A stretch of 64,000 nucleotides of DNA from an uncultured Xylophilus sp. (GCA_913776965.1 CAJYQL010000109.1:48495-112494); one strand, 5' to 3'; shown: positions 54,519-64,000, counted from the stretch's first letter. Notes: generated from the letters alone by a model not told the origin. Program-made: numbers and translations.

Positions 54519-57500
54519 GCCTGCGGCTGAAGAACCTGAATTCGCTGCGGGGCGAGTGGCGCATCGACTTCACGGCCGCACCCTTCGCCGGCAGCGGCCT
54601 GTTCGCGATCACCGGCCCGACCGGCGCCGGCAAGACCACGCTGCTCGATGCGATCTGCTTGGCGCTCTACCACCAGACGCCGCGGATCGGTGCGGTGTCC
54701 CAGGCCGGCAACGAGCTGATGAGCCGGCACACCGCGGATTGCCTCGCCGAAGTGGAATTCGAGGTCCGGGGCGCACGCTACCGCGCGTTCTGGAGCCAGC
54801 GCCGCGCGCGCGACCGCGCCGATGGCGCCCTGCAGCCCGCGAAGGTCGAACTGGCCGCAGGCGACGGCACCATCCTGACGGACCGGGTGCAGGACAAGCT
54901 GCGCCAGACCGAGGCGCTCACCGGCCTGGATTTTGGCCGGTTCACCAAATCGATGCTGCTGGCGCAGGGAGGCTTCGCGGCCTTCCTCAAGGCCAGTGCC
55001 GGCGAGCGGGCCGAGTTGCTCGAGGAACTGACCGGCACCGATGTGTATGGGCGGATCTCGCAGCAGGTCTACGAACGCACCCGCGATGCGCGGGTTGTGC
55101 TCGACCAGTTGCGCGCACGAGCCGGCGGTATCGATTTCCTCGACGATGCCGCCCGCGACGCGCTGGTGACGGAATCCGCGGCGCTGGGAGCACGCATCGT
55201 GCAGTGGCAGGACGAGCGCCGCGGCCTGATGGCGGAGCGGCAGTGGCTGGAGGCGCGTGACGGCGCGCTGGCCCGTCGCACCGCCGCAGAACGGCAATCC
55301 GCGGAAGCGCGACGGGCCTGGGAGGATGCCGCACCGGAGCGGACACGCCTCGCGGCCAGCGGTCCGGCAGAGCGGCTGCGGCCGGTGCATGCCGCGTGGC
55401 AGGCGGCGACGGCGGCCGAGGCCGACGGCACTGCGCGGCTGGCGCATATGCGGGATCGGCGCCGGCAGGCGCGCGAGCGGGCCGATGCGGCGCTGTCTCG
55501 GGCTGCCGCAGCATCTGCCGCCGTGGCCCGGCAACAGGCCGCGGCGCTGCAGCAATGCCACGACGCCTGCGCCGCCGTGGAGGCCGAGCGCACGGCGCGG
55601 GCGCACCACGCCGCCCTCGGCGAGCAACTCGCCGGATGGCGTGCGGCGTTCCAGGGCCGCGCCGAGCGTCTTGCGGCGCAGGCCGAACTGCAGGCGCGGC
55701 GCGACGAGGCCGACCGTGCGATCGCTGCCGGCCAGACCGAGTTGCAGGTGCTCGCGGACGGCACCGCGGCAGCAGGTGCGGCTGCTGAGCGGGCCCGCGC
55801 CGTCGAGGAAGCAGCCGATGCGGCCCTGCGGCAGCTGGCAGCCGGTCGCGATGCCGAGCAACTGCGCTCGGCCGAGCTGCAGCTGGTCGCCCGCGGCCAC
55901 GGCTGGGGGCAGTTGCGGCGCCTGTGCCGCGAGATCGGGCAACACGAGGCACGCGCGGCGCATGTAGACACCGCCCTCGCCGAGGCAGCGCAGCATGGGC
56001 AGACGGCCGATGAATGGCTGCAGCTGCTGCGCCAGCAGTTCCAGGCCCTGCAGCAGCAGGTGCGGGACAAGGAAACGCTGTTGCGGCAGGAGCAGCGCAT
56101 CCGCGACCTGGAAAGCCATCGGCACGCCCTCCAGCCGGGCGAGGCCTGTCCGCTTTGCGGCTCGCATACCCACCCGGCCATCGCCGCCTACGAGGCGCTG
56201 GACGTCTCCGCGACCGAGTTGGCACTGGAGGCGCTGCGCGCCCGGCGCGATGCGGCCGAGGCGGAGGGCCACGCGCAGCGCGACCTGTCGAACCGGCTGG
56301 CTGCCCAGCGCGAACAGCTGTCTGCACAACGGGCCGACATCGGTACGGCACTGCGGGACCTGCACGCAGCCTGGGCGACGGCTGCCGAGACGATGGCCTG
56401 GCCGGCCGACCGGCGGCACGATGCCGCGCTGCGCGACGCGGAGGCGGCCGATGCGCAGGCGCTGGCGGCCGCGCGGCATCACTGGAGCGCCTGGACCCAT
56501 GCGCAGGACGCCTGTACCCAGGCCCAGGCCGAAAGCCGCCGCGCCGTCGCGCTGCACCATGCAGCGCGCGAGCGCCAGGCCGACTGCGCACAGGCGCTCG
56601 CCGCCCAGCGCAGCGCGGGCGACGCCTGGTCGTCGCAGGCGGCGCGTCTGCAGGCCGACCATGCGCAGGCAGAGGCGGCCCTCCTCATTGCACTGCAGGG
56701 TTGGTCCACCACGGTGCCGGCCGACAGCCGCGCGTGGATCGACGCCCGTGCCGCTGACTACCGCGCCTGGCAGGCCCTGCAGGCACGCCACGACGCCTTG
56801 CGGGCCGAAGCGGTCACGCTGCGGCAGTCTGCCGATGCGGCCGATCAGGCGGCCGTGGCCTGGGCCGCGCGCTGCCGCGATGCCGGGTTGCCGGTGCCGT
56901 CGCAGGAGGCCGCTGCGGAGCCCTTTGCGTCTGCTGCGGACTACGCCGACGCCGACGCCGCTGCCGCCTGGCAGGCCGCGGAGCGCGAGGTCACGGCCTG
57001 CGATGGGGCCCTGCGAACGCTGGAGCCGCAGCAGGCCGACGCCTGCCGTGCCGCCCTTACGGCACAGCGGGGTTGGCAGGCAGCCCTAACGTCCAGCGGA
57101 TTCGCCGATGCCGCGGCTTTCCAGACCGCCTGCATCGAGGAGGCCGAACGCGACCGCCTGCAGGCAAAGCTGCAGGCGCTAGACCGCGCCGTCGGCGACG
57201 CCGACGCGCTGCACCGTGCGGCGCAGGCCGCTGTCGACCTCCTGCTGGCGAGCCCCGCCACGCAGCGCGACGCAGAGACCATCGACGCACAGCTGGCGCA
57301 GCTCGACGGTGAACTCACCGCCGCAGCGCAGCGCCAAGGCGGGATCGACAGCCGGCTGGCCGAGGACACGGCCCGGCGCGCGGGCCTGCAGGCCCTGCAG
57401 GCGGAGATCGCGGCGCAGTCGGCGGACGTGGACCTGTGGCAGCACCTCAACGGCCTGATCGGCTCGGCCGACGGCGCCAAGTACCGCAAGTTCGCGCAGG

Positions 57501-57946
57501 GCCTCACGCTGGACCATCTGTTGCATCTGGCCAACCGCCAGCTCGGCCGGCTGCACGGCCGCTACCGGCTGGCCCGCCGGTCGCTCGGCGAACTGGAACT
57601 GGAGGTGGTCGATACCTGGCAGGCCGACATCGCACGCGATACCCGCACGCTGTCGGGCGGCGAGAGTTTCCTCGTCAGCCTGGCGCTCGCGCTGGCGCTG
57701 TCGGATCTGGTCAGCCACAAGACCCGGATCGATTCGCTGTTCCTCGACGAGGGCTTCGGCACCCTCGATGCGGAGACGCTGGAGATCGCGCTCGATGCGC
57801 TGGACCACCTGCATGCCGGCGGCAAGACCATCGGCATCATCAGCCACGTCGAGGCGCTGAAGGAGCGCATTCCGGGGCAGATCCGGGTGCGCAAAGGCGA
57901 GGGCATGGGCTGCAGCGCGCTCGACCGCCGCTTCGCCGTGGGCTGA
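54506..57946 (+). CDS. sbcC: Nuclease SbcCD subunit C
   Basis: Rad50-type SMC ATPase, 1146 residues. N-terminal [20 protein letters not shown] and ITGPTGAGKTTLLDAICLAL form Walker A. Long Ala/Arg/Gln-rich coiled coils run from about 190 to 980. Near the middle, EACPLCGSHTHP is the zinc-hook C-x2-C that joins two molecules. The C-terminal lobe has TLSGGESFLVSLALALALSD (ABC signature) and DSLFLDEGFGTLDAETLEIA (Walker B). The long frame extends back through sbcD, but ATG 54506 gives the family N-terminus. The extreme Ala/Arg content of the coil reflects the high GC. Confidence 0.95.
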   Translation: MRILSLRLKNLNSLRGEWRIDFTAAPFAGSGLFAITGPTGAGKTTLLDAICLALYHQTPRIGAVSQAGNELMSRHTADCLAEVEFEVRGARYRAFWSQRRARDRADGALQPAKVELAAGDGTILTDRVQDKLRQTEALTGLDFGRFTKSMLLAQGGFAAFLKASAGERAELLEELTGTDVYGRISQQVYERTRDARVVLDQLRARAGGIDFLDDAARDALVTESAALGARIVQWQDERRGLMAERQWLEARDGALARRTAAERQSAEARRAWEDAAPERTRLAASGPAERLRPVHAAWQAATAAEADGTARLAHMRDRRRQARERADAALSRAAAASAAVARQQAAALQQCHDACAAVEAERTARAHHAALGEQLAGWRAAFQGRAERLAAQAELQARRDEADRAIAAGQTELQVLADGTAAAGAAAERARAVEEAADAALRQLAAGRDAEQLRSAELQLVARGHGWGQLRRLCREIGQHEARAAHVDTALAEAAQHGQTADEWLQLLRQQFQALQQQVRDKETLLRQEQRIRDLESHRHALQPGEACPLCGSHTHPAIAAYEALDVSATELALEALRARRDAAEAEGHAQRDLSNRLAAQREQLSAQRADIGTALRDLHAAWATAAETMAWPADRRHDAALRDAEAADAQALAAARHHWSAWTHAQDACTQAQAESRRAVALHHAARERQADCAQALAAQRSAGDAWSSQAARLQADHAQAEAALLIALQGWSTTVPADSRAWIDARAADYRAWQALQARHDALRAEAVTLRQSADAADQAAVAWAARCRDAGLPVPSQEAAAEPFASAADYADADAAAAWQAAEREVTACDGALRTLEPQQADACRAALTAQRGWQAALTSSGFADAAAFQTACIEEAERDRLQAKLQALDRAVGDADALHRAAQAAVDLLLASPATQRDAETIDAQLAQLDGELTAAAQRQGGIDSRLAEDTARRAGLQALQAEIAAQSADVDLWQHLNGLIGSADGAKYRKFAQGLTLDHLLHLANRQLGRLHGRYRLARRSLGELELEVVDTWQADIARDTRTLSGGESFLVSLALALALSDLVSHKTRIDSLFLDEGFGTLDAETLEIALDALDHLHAGGKTIGIISHVEALKERIPGQIRVRKGEGMGCSALDRRFAVG

Positions 57947-57950
57947 AAAG

Positions 57951-57979
57951 CGGAACGCCCCGCGGTGCGGGGCGTTCCG
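57951..57979. terminator. Hairpin between convergent sbcC and rho
   Basis: CGGAACGCCCCGC pairs perfectly with GCGGGGCGTTCCG around GGT (13-bp stem). On the minus strand it is followed by CTTTTC, so it best serves rho; on the plus strand there is no T-run. Confidence 0.8.
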
Positions 57980-58005
57980 TCATGCGTGCGCCGGCGAGCG
58001 GGCGA

Positions 58006-59268
58006 TCAGCCGCCGCGGCGCATCATGTCGAAGAAGTCGACGTTGGTCTTGGTCGCCTTCATGTTCTTGATCATCAGCTCCATGCTCTCGATCTCGTCCA
58101 TGTTGTACATGAACTGCCGCAGGATGCGGGTCTTCTGCAGGATCTCCGGCGGCAGCAGCAACTCCTCGCGCCGGGTGCCGCTCTTGTTGAGCTCGATGGC
58201 CGGGAACACGCGCTTCTCGTAGAGGCGACGGTTCAGGTGCACCTCGCTGTTGCCGGTGCCCTTGAACTCCTCGAAGATCACCTCGTCCATGCGGCTGCCG
58301 GTGTCGACCAGCGCGGTGGCGATGATGGTCAGCGAGCCGCCTTCCTCGACCTTGCGGGCCGCGCCGAAGAAGCGCTTGGGCCGCTGCAGCGCGTTGGAAT
58401 CGACACCGCCCGACAGCACCTTGCCGGACGACGGCACGACGTTGTTGTAGGCCCGGGCCAGGCGGGTGATCGAGTCCAGCAGGATCACCACGTCCTTCTT
58501 CAGCTCGACCAGGCGCTTGGCGCGCTCGATCACCATCTCGGCCACGTGCACGTGGCGCGCGGCGGGCTCGTCGAAGGTGGACGCGATGATCTCGCCCTTG
58601 ACGGTGCGCTGCATCTCGGTCACTTCCTCGGGCCGCTCGTCCACCAGCAGGACCATCAGGTGTACGTCGGGGTTGTTGGCGGTGATCGCATGGGCGATGT
58701 GCTGCATCATCACCGTCTTGCCGCTCTTGGGCGGCGCGACGATCAGCGCGCGTTGGCCGCGGCCGATGGGGGCGATGATGTCGATGATCCGGCCGGTGAT
58801 GTTCTCGTCGCCCTTCATGTCGCGCTCGAGCTTCATCTGCTCCTTGGGGAACAGCGGGGTCAGGTTCTCGAACATGACCTTGTGCTTGTTCTGCTCGGGC
58901 GGACCGCCGTTCACCGCGTCAAGCTTGGTCAGCGCGAAATAGCGCTCGCCGTCCTTCGGCGTGCGGACCTCTCCCTCGACCATGTCGCCGGTGTGCAGGT
59001 TGAAGCGGCGCACCTGGCTCGGCGAGATGTAGATGTCGTCGGTGCTGGCGGTGAAGCTGGTGTCGGGGCTGCGCAGGAAGCCGAAGCCATCGGGCAGGAT
59101 CTCGAGCACGCCGTCGGCGAAGACCTGTTCCCCCGCCCGTGCACGCTTCTTGATGATCGCGAACATCAGCTCCTGCTTGCGCATGCGGCCGGTGTTCTCG
59201 ATCTCGAGTTCTTCCGCCTGCTTGAGGACTTCGGACACGTGCAGTGCCTTGAGTTCGTTTAGGTGCAT
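58006..59268 (-). CDS. rho: Transcription termination factor Rho
   Basis: Hexameric RNA helicase that ends transcription. The 420-residue protein has an N-terminal helical region ([20 protein letters not shown]), then a cold-shock-like RNA-binding domain ([35 protein letters not shown]). The ATPase has [20 protein letters not shown] (P loop), [18 protein letters not shown] (Walker B) and [20 protein letters not shown] (R and Q loops). It ends [12 protein letters not shown]. It lies downstream of trxA, the usual trxA-rho order. A CATAAT on the minus strand at 59401-59406 may be a separate rho promoter. Confidence 0.98.
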   Translation of the reverse strand: MHLNELKALHVSEVLKQAEELEIENTGRMRKQELMFAIIKKRARAGEQVFADGVLEILPDGFGFLRSPDTSFTASTDDIYISPSQVRRFNLHTGDMVEGEVRTPKDGERYFALTKLDAVNGGPPEQNKHKVMFENLTPLFPKEQMKLERDMKGDENITGRIIDIIAPIGRGQRALIVAPPKSGKTVMMQHIAHAITANNPDVHLMVLLVDERPEEVTEMQRTVKGEIIASTFDEPAARHVHVAEMVIERAKRLVELKKDVVILLDSITRLARAYNNVVPSSGKVLSGGVDSNALQRPKRFFGAARKVEEGGSLTIIATALVDTGSRMDEVIFEEFKGTGNSEVHLNRRLYEKRVFPAIELNKSGTRREELLLPPEILQKTRILRQFMYNMDEIESMELMIKNMKATKTNVDFFDMMRRGG

Positions 59269-59499
59269 AGGACTACTCCTGCGCGGAGTTCACAAAGAGA
59301 GAAAAATCCAGGGGGGAGGGGGCAGGGCGAGGAGGCCTCGCGAGCCGGGGTGTCGAACCGGGCGGGCATGGGGTGGTGCGCGCCGGCGAGTCTGCGGGGG
59401 ATTATGACAGCAAAAAAAGCGCTGCCGGTGCGCCGCCGGGCCGCGGATGCGGGCGGCGGCGCGGTGCCGGGCCCTGCAGCAGGCCCCGGCGGAAACGGA

Positions 59500-59832
59500 T
59501 CAGGCGAGTTGCTGGTCCAGGAAGGCGGTCAGCTGCGCCTTGTTGAGTGCGCCGACCTTCTGCGCAGCGAGCTGGCCGTTCTTGAACAGCATCAGCGTCG
59601 GGATGCCGCGGATGCCGAACTTGGCCGGAATCTCGCGGTTCTCGTCGACGTTCATCTTGGCGATCTGCAGCTTGTCCTGATAGGTGGCCGAGACTTCGTC
59701 GAGGATCGGCGCGATCTGCCGGCACGGGCCGCACCATTCGGCCCAGTAGTCCACCAGCACCGGCTTGTCGGCCTGGAGCACGTCGGCATCGAAGGAGGCA
59801 TCCGAGATGTGTTTGATGAGATCGCTGGCCAT
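59500..59832 (-). CDS. trxA: Thioredoxin 1
   Basis: Small dithiol-disulfide reductant, 110 residues. [20 protein letters not shown] holds the redox pair in [25 protein letters not shown] contains the cis-proline and MLFKNGQ follows. Length and N-terminus ([20 protein letters not shown]) match thioredoxin 1. GGAAGACTCC lies before the ATG. The 231-bp gap to rho holds GC-rich stems (GCCGGGGCC and GGGCCCGGC arms) and a run of seven Ts on the minus strand, which may partly terminate trxA transcripts. Confidence 0.97.
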   Translation of the reverse strand: MASDLIKHISDASFDADVLQADKPVLVDYWAEWCGPCRQIAPILDEVSATYQDKLQIAKMNVDENREIPAKFGIRGIPTLMLFKNGQLAAQKVGALNKAQLTAFLDQQLA

Positions 59833-59908
59833 GGAGTCTTCCTTGTATGGGATGGGGAGCCGCTAAAGTGGCGGCCATTGTGACAGAACCCAAGTGTAGA
59901 GAAGGGTC

Positions 59909-62545
59909 ATGCCTGCTATGTCCGGCATAGCCAAAACCCATGGCGGCGACGCTGCCGGCAGGCCCTGGCTGGAGGCGGACGACGGCCCGATGGCCCGGCT
60001 GGAAGCCCTGCTCGCACAGCTCGGCGTGGTGGCCAGCGAGGCGGTGGTGCTGCTGCCGTTTCCTGCCCTGCTGGCGGAGGCGCGGCGCGCTTGGTCACGG
60101 CGCCGGCCCTCCGGCTTTGCGCCGCGGTTCGAGACCTGCGCCGGCTGGGCGCGCAGCCTGGCGCCGCCGGACGACGCGACGGCGGGCTGCGTCGTCGGCG
60201 ACACCGCCTGCGACCTGCTGCAGGCGCGGGCGCTGTTGGACCAAGTGCCGGTGCTGCGCCGGCATGCCGAGACGCTTGCCGGGCCGTTGGCCGACGCTGC
60301 CTGCCAGCTGCACCGCGCGATGGCTGCCGTCCCGCCGGCAGAGCGCGAGGTCTGGGGCGCTGCCGCAGTCGAGGCGATCGGCGCCGGCACCGATGCGGCG
60401 GTGCTGCAGCTAGAGGCCGCGACCGCGCGGGTGGCGCTGGCCTGGGCGCTGGCATCGTCCTGCGCGACCGACGTGCTGTTCACCGATGCGGCCCGCGCCA
60501 GCGGCGTGCGCTGCCTGGTCGTGGGCGAGGGACTGGAGGCCGATCCGCTCGCGGAGGCGCTGGCCCGCCACTGGGAGTCTGCCGGCCTGCCGGTCGGCCG
60601 GATCGCGCTGCGTACGCCGGCAGCGACCGGCGGCACGCCGCCTGCCCGACTGCAGTCCGTCGCCGATGCCGAGGACGAAGCCGAGCGCGCCGCCGCCTGC
60701 GTGCTGGCCCATGCCGAAGCCGGCCGCCGCCCGGTCGCGCTGGTGGCGAACGACCGGGCGCTCACCCGGCGGATCGGCGCCATGCTGCGGGCGCGCGGCC
60801 TGGTGCTGCGCGACGAGAGCGGCTGGAAACTGTCGACCACCCGGGCGGCCGCGCTGGTCGCCAGCGCCCTGCGGGCCTGCCCGCGCACCGCGTCGGCCGA
60901 CGACGTGCTCGACTGGCTCAAGCCCGCCGCCGAGACGTTCGGCGCTGCACGGGTGCAGGCCCTGGAAGCGGCGCTGCGGCGCGACGGTGTACGCGACTGG
61001 AGCGGCTGGCGGGCCCCGCGCGAGGGTACCGCCGACCCGGCCGGCCTGCGCGGGCTGGCCGACGACATCGCCACCCTGCGCGAAGCGATGCAGCGCGCCC
61101 GTCCGCTGCCGGAATGGCTGGCCGGTCTGCGCGCGCTGCTGCAGGCGGGCGGCGCATGGGACAGCCTGGCGGAGGACCCTGCGGGCAAGCGGGTCATCGC
61201 CGTGCTGCGGCTCGAGCCGGCCGCGCAGGAGGCCTTTGCGCAGCAGCTCGAAGCCTCGCCCTGGGCCGCCCGGCGACTCGGCCTCGCCGCCTTCACCCAG
61301 TGGGCGCGTCAGGTGCTGGAGGCCGCGAACTTCACTCCGGAGATGGACGGCCCGACCGCCGATGCCGACGTGGTCGTGGTGCCGCTGCCGCAACTGCTGG
61401 CACGGCGCTTCGGGGCGGTCGTGCTGCCCGGCTGCGACGAACTGCGACTGCCGGCCTCGCCCGAGCCGGCCGGCAACTGGTCGGGCGCGCAGCGTGTCGC
61501 CCTCGGGCTGCCGACCCGCGAAGCGCTGCAGGCGGCCACGGCCGCCGCCTGGGACGAGGCACTGCGCGGGCCGCAGGTCGATGTCCTCTGGCGTGCCGGC
61601 GACGAAGGCGGCGAGCCGCTGCTGCCCAGCCCGCTGGTGCAGGCACTGCAAGCACGCCCCGGCGCCGTCTGCGCGGCGGACGATCCGCGCGCGCTGCGGC
61701 AGGTGGCGGTGCAGCCGGTCCGGCCCCCGCAGCCGCGCGGCGACGGGTTGCCGGTCGACCAGCTTTCGGCCAGCGCCTACGAGGATCTGCGCAAGTGCCC
61801 CTACCGCTTCTTCGCGCTGCGCCAGCTCGGCCTGCGCGAGGCCGACGAGCTGGACGCGGAGATCGACAAGCGCGACTTCGGCCTCTGGCTGCACGACGTG
61901 CTGCGCACCTTCCACGAGGCCCTGGCCGAGGCGCCGACCGACGACGCGGCCGAACGCCGCGACCGGCTCGATGCCGCCGCCGCGACTGCCTCGCACCTGC
62001 GCGGCCTGGCGCAGGAGGATTTTTTGCCGTTCGCCGCCACCTGGCCCGCCACCCGCGACGGCTACCTCGCCTGGCTGGCCGGCCACGAGGCCGGCGGGGC
62101 GCGCTTCGCCTGGGCCGAGGCCTGGCGCGAGCAGCCGCTGGGCCGGATGACGCTGATCGGCCAGATCGACCGAATGGACACCGTGCCGGCCGGCGCTGGC
62201 GCTGCGCCGCAGCCCCTGGTCATCGACTACAAGACCGAAGGCCTGCAGACCACCCGCGACCGGCTGCGCCGCCGGGGCGAGGACACCCAGCTCGCCTTCT
62301 ATGCCGCGCTGCTGGAGGACGACGCGCTGCAGGCCGCCTACCTGAACATCGGCGAGAAGGGCCTGACCACCGACGTGCCGCAGGAAGATGTGGTCGAGGC
62401 GCGCGACGCGCTGGTCGAGGGCATCCTCGGCGACTTCGCGCGGATCGGGGCGGGCGACGTGCTGCCGGCGCTGGGCGAGGGGCCGGTGTGCGACTGGTGT
62501 GCTGCCCGCGGTCTGTGCCGCAAGGACTGGTGGAGCGTGCCGTGA
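59909..62545 (+). CDS. AddB-like PD-(D/E)XK nuclease/helicase-like protein
   Basis: An 878-residue partner subunit of an AddAB-type recombination nuclease. The N-terminal two thirds are a degenerate UvrD-like fold (AERAAACVLAHAEAGRRPVA, VVVVPLPQLLARRFGAVVLP). The C-terminal nuclease (about 630-875) has LSASAYEDLRKCPYRFFALR, QIDRMDTVPA and LVIDYKTEG (catalytic D-x-K). The final C-x2-C-x5-C (VCDWCAARGLC), with the earlier Cys in RKCPYRF, forms the iron-sulfur staple known from AddB. It is shorter than typical Firmicutes AddB. ATG 59909 has GAAGGG upstream. The stop overlaps the next GTG. Confidence 0.85.
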   Translation: MPAMSGIAKTHGGDAAGRPWLEADDGPMARLEALLAQLGVVASEAVVLLPFPALLAEARRAWSRRRPSGFAPRFETCAGWARSLAPPDDATAGCVVGDTACDLLQARALLDQVPVLRRHAETLAGPLADAACQLHRAMAAVPPAEREVWGAAAVEAIGAGTDAAVLQLEAATARVALAWALASSCATDVLFTDAARASGVRCLVVGEGLEADPLAEALARHWESAGLPVGRIALRTPAATGGTPPARLQSVADAEDEAERAAACVLAHAEAGRRPVALVANDRALTRRIGAMLRARGLVLRDESGWKLSTTRAAALVASALRACPRTASADDVLDWLKPAAETFGAARVQALEAALRRDGVRDWSGWRAPREGTADPAGLRGLADDIATLREAMQRARPLPEWLAGLRALLQAGGAWDSLAEDPAGKRVIAVLRLEPAAQEAFAQQLEASPWAARRLGLAAFTQWARQVLEAANFTPEMDGPTADADVVVVPLPQLLARRFGAVVLPGCDELRLPASPEPAGNWSGAQRVALGLPTREALQAATAAAWDEALRGPQVDVLWRAGDEGGEPLLPSPLVQALQARPGAVCAADDPRALRQVAVQPVRPPQPRGDGLPVDQLSASAYEDLRKCPYRFFALRQLGLREADELDAEIDKRDFGLWLHDVLRTFHEALAEAPTDDAAERRDRLDAAAATASHLRGLAQEDFLPFAATWPATRDGYLAWLAGHEAGGARFAWAEAWREQPLGRMTLIGQIDRMDTVPAGAGAAPQPLVIDYKTEGLQTTRDRLRRRGEDTQLAFYAALLEDDALQAAYLNIGEKGLTTDVPQEDVVEARDALVEGILGDFARIGAGDVLPALGEGPVCDWCAARGLCRKDWWSVP

Positions 62546-64000
62546 ACGATCTGGCCTACGAACACAACGGCCGGCGGGTGCCGCGCGAGCGCTTCTATGC
62601 GATCGCCTGCGATCCGCGGCGCAGTGTCGCGGTGGAGGCCTGCGCCGGCGCCGGCAAGACCTGGATGCTGGTGTCGCGCATCGTGCGGGCGCTGCTGGCC
62701 GGCTGTGCACCCCACGAGATCCTGGCGATCACCTTCACAAAAAAGGCGGCGGGCGAGATGCGGCAGCGGCTGCAGGAATGGCTGGCCGACTTCGCCACGC
62801 TGACGCCCGAGGCGCTGGCGTCGGCGCTGCGCGACCGCGGCGTGCCGCAGGCGGAGATCGAGGCCTCTGCAGGCCCTGCGGGCACGCCCGGCCTGCGCAA
62901 GCAGCTATCGAATCTGCAGCAAATGCTGTTCGCGGCCGGCCGGCCGGTGCAGGTCCGCACCTTCCACAGTTGGTTCGCGGCGCTGCTGCGCACCGCGCCG
63001 ATCGCAGTGCTGGAGCAGCTCGGCCTGCCGACCAGCTACGACCTGCTCGAGGACGACAGCGAGGCGGTCGCGCGGGTCTGGCGGCGCTTCCACGGCGCGG
63101 TGCTGGCCGACGACGCGCTGCATGCCGACTTCCAGGAGCTGGTGGCCGAGCACGGCCGCTCGCAGACGCAGAAAGCGCTCCATGCGGCGCTGCAGCGGCG
63201 GGTCGAATTCACCCTTGCCGACGGTGCTGGCGCGGTGGACGGCGCGATCGCTCCCTGGGCCGCGCTCTGGCCCGACATGGGCACAGACCACCCGCTACCC
63301 GCAGACTGGCTGCTCGCGCAGCGCGACGCGCTCTACGCCGCCGCACGCGCGCTCGGCCGGGCGAGCGCCAAGACTTTTTCCGCTGCCGGTGCGGCGCTGG
63401 AGGTCGCGGCGACCGCCGGCGATGCGGCCGGTATCCGCGCCGCGCTGCTCACCAAGGAAGGCGAGCCGCGCAAGTTCAACGACAAGCTCGACGGCATCGA
63501 TGCGGTGCGCCATGCCCAGGCGCTGGTGCAGCGCTGCGGCGAGGCCGAGGCCCAGCATGCCGCCTGGCTGCACCACGGCCGGATGGCGCGGCTGGTCCGG
63601 CTGCTGGTGGCCGAATACGCGGCGCTGAAGCGCGAGCGCGGCTGGGTCGACATGAACGACGTCGAGCGGGCCGCGCAGGCGATGCTGTCGGACACGGTGC
63701 TCGCCGGCTGGGTGCAGCAGCGGCTCGACGCCCGGGTGCGCCACCTGCTGGTCGACGAATTCCAGGACACCAACCCGCTGCAGTGGCAGGCGCTGCAGGC
63801 CTGGCTGTCGGGCTATGTGGGTGCCGGGGCAGGCGAGGCGCCGAGCGTGTTCCTGGTGGGCGATCCGAAGCAGAGCATCTACCGTTTTCGCCGCGCCGAG
63901 CCGCAGGTGTTTCGCGCGGCCCAGCGCTTCGTGATCGAGGGGCTGGGCGGCGACCGGCTGGCCTGCGACCACACCCGTCGCAACGCGACCGGCGTGATCG
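62542..64000 (+). CDS. AddA-like UvrD-family helicase, 5' part cut by the window end
   Basis: A superfamily 1 helicase paired with the upstream AddB-like gene; GTG start in a GTGA overlap. Motifs seen in the first 486 residues: SVAVEACAGAGKTWMLVSRI (Walker A), EILAITFTKKAAGEMRQRL (Ia), VRTFHSWFAALLR, HLLVDEFQDTNPLQWQALQA (Walker B) and VFLVGDPKQSIYRFRRAEPQ (III). The remaining helicase motifs and any C-terminal nuclease are outside the window. Between motifs Ia and Ib, residues about 111-127 (GPAGTPGLRKQLSNLQQ) are encoded by palindromic element copy 8. Together with sbcCD this makes a repair cluster. Confidence 0.87.
   Translation, partial: MNDLAYEHNGRRVPRERFYAIACDPRRSVAVEACAGAGKTWMLVSRIVRALLAGCAPHEILAITFTKKAAGEMRQRLQEWLADFATLTPEALASALRDRGVPQAEIEASAGPAGTPGLRKQLSNLQQMLFAAGRPVQVRTFHSWFAALLRTAPIAVLEQLGLPTSYDLLEDDSEAVARVWRRFHGAVLADDALHADFQELVAEHGRSQTQKALHAALQRRVEFTLADGAGAVDGAIAPWAALWPDMGTDHPLPADWLLAQRDALYAAARALGRASAKTFSAAGAALEVAATAGDAAGIRAALLTKEGEPRKFNDKLDGIDAVRHAQALVQRCGEAEAQHAAWLHHGRMARLVRLLVAEYAALKRERGWVDMNDVERAAQAMLSDTVLAGWVQQRLDARVRHLLVDEFQDTNPLQWQALQAWLSGYVGAGAGEAPSVFLVGDPKQSIYRFRRAEPQVFRAAQRFVIEGLGGDRLACDHTRRNATGVI
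62871..62922 (-). repeat. Interspersed palindromic element, copy 8 (inside the AddA-like gene)
   Basis: On the minus strand: TTGCTGCAGATTCGATAGC, then TGCTTGCGCA, then GGGCGTGCCCGCAGGGCC. It is translated in frame on the plus strand between helicase motifs Ia and Ib, where it lengthens a loop without breaking the gene. Confidence 0.68.

Overview
High-GC chromosomal DNA from a betaproteobacterium of the Burkholderiales, most likely Comamonadaceae. Four things point there: the order gyrA-serC-pheA-tyrA-aroA/cmk-rpsA-ihfB-lapAB; an aroA-cmk gene fusion known from that group; a one-piece tmRNA with tag ANDERFALAA; and scattered short palindromic elements of a type I recall from Comamonadaceae genomes. 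I see no insertion sequence, prophage, CRISPR array, rRNA or ordinary tRNA gene. No gene-free stretch exceeds 300 bases.

Layout. 1-11273 (minus): lapB (cut by the window start), lapA, ihfB, rpsA, aroA-cmk, tyrA, pheA, serC and gyrA, i.e. aromatic amino acid and serine synthesis joined to translation, envelope and topology genes. 11505-14864 (plus): an OmpA-family porin, ubiG, gph, ssrA (tmRNA) and an RsuA-type pseudouridine synthase. 15039-19757 (plus): a beta-propeller protein, a polysaccharide deacetylase, a sterol-desaturase-like enzyme, an EI24/CysZ-like membrane protein and a molybdopterin-binding-domain protein. 19987-24755: glnA, a small exported protein, glnL and glnG, behind a clear sigma-54 promoter with NtrC-like sites. 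24896-25672 (minus): xth.

25824-30876 (plus) is the most unusual part: five tightly packed genes for a membrane CheA-like kinase (HAMP, PAS-like, Hpt and ATPase domains but no CheW-like domain), a 243-residue mini chemoreceptor, two CheC/CheX-type phosphatase-like proteins (one fused to a receiver-like domain without a phosphoacceptor Asp) and a CheY. CheW, CheR and CheB are absent. The two phosphatase-like proteins end in the same residues, GELELF. I regard this as a candidate undescribed phosphorelay.

30892-37208: a small glycosyltransferase and yhbY (minus), then rlmE, ftsH, folP and glmM (plus). 37360-49665 is a phosphate-response block: an OlsB-like acyltransferase, ppk, sixA, ppx (minus), pstSCAB, phoU, phoB and phoR. 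PHO-box sequences (two 7-bp repeats 4 bp apart) precede olsB, ppk, ppx and pstS, and a weaker one precedes ftsH. Scavenging, polyphosphate turnover, membrane-lipid remodelling and the sensor-regulator pair therefore lie side by side.

49682-53160 (minus): a MATE transporter, a polytopic glycosyltransferase-like protein and rpmE (type B L31). 53289-64000: sbcD-sbcC, then rho and trxA (minus), then an AddB-like nuclease and an AddA-like helicase cut by the window end; this is a double-strand-break repair cluster around the trxA-rho pair.

Eight copies of a 45-60 bp palindromic element (core GCTAT-N-ATAGC, then GCGCA and GGCGCT-GAGGCC-like blocks) are spread through the window. Four lie inside reading frames and are translated. 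Start codons were chosen from family N-termini, ribosome binding sites and overlaps with the upstream gene.
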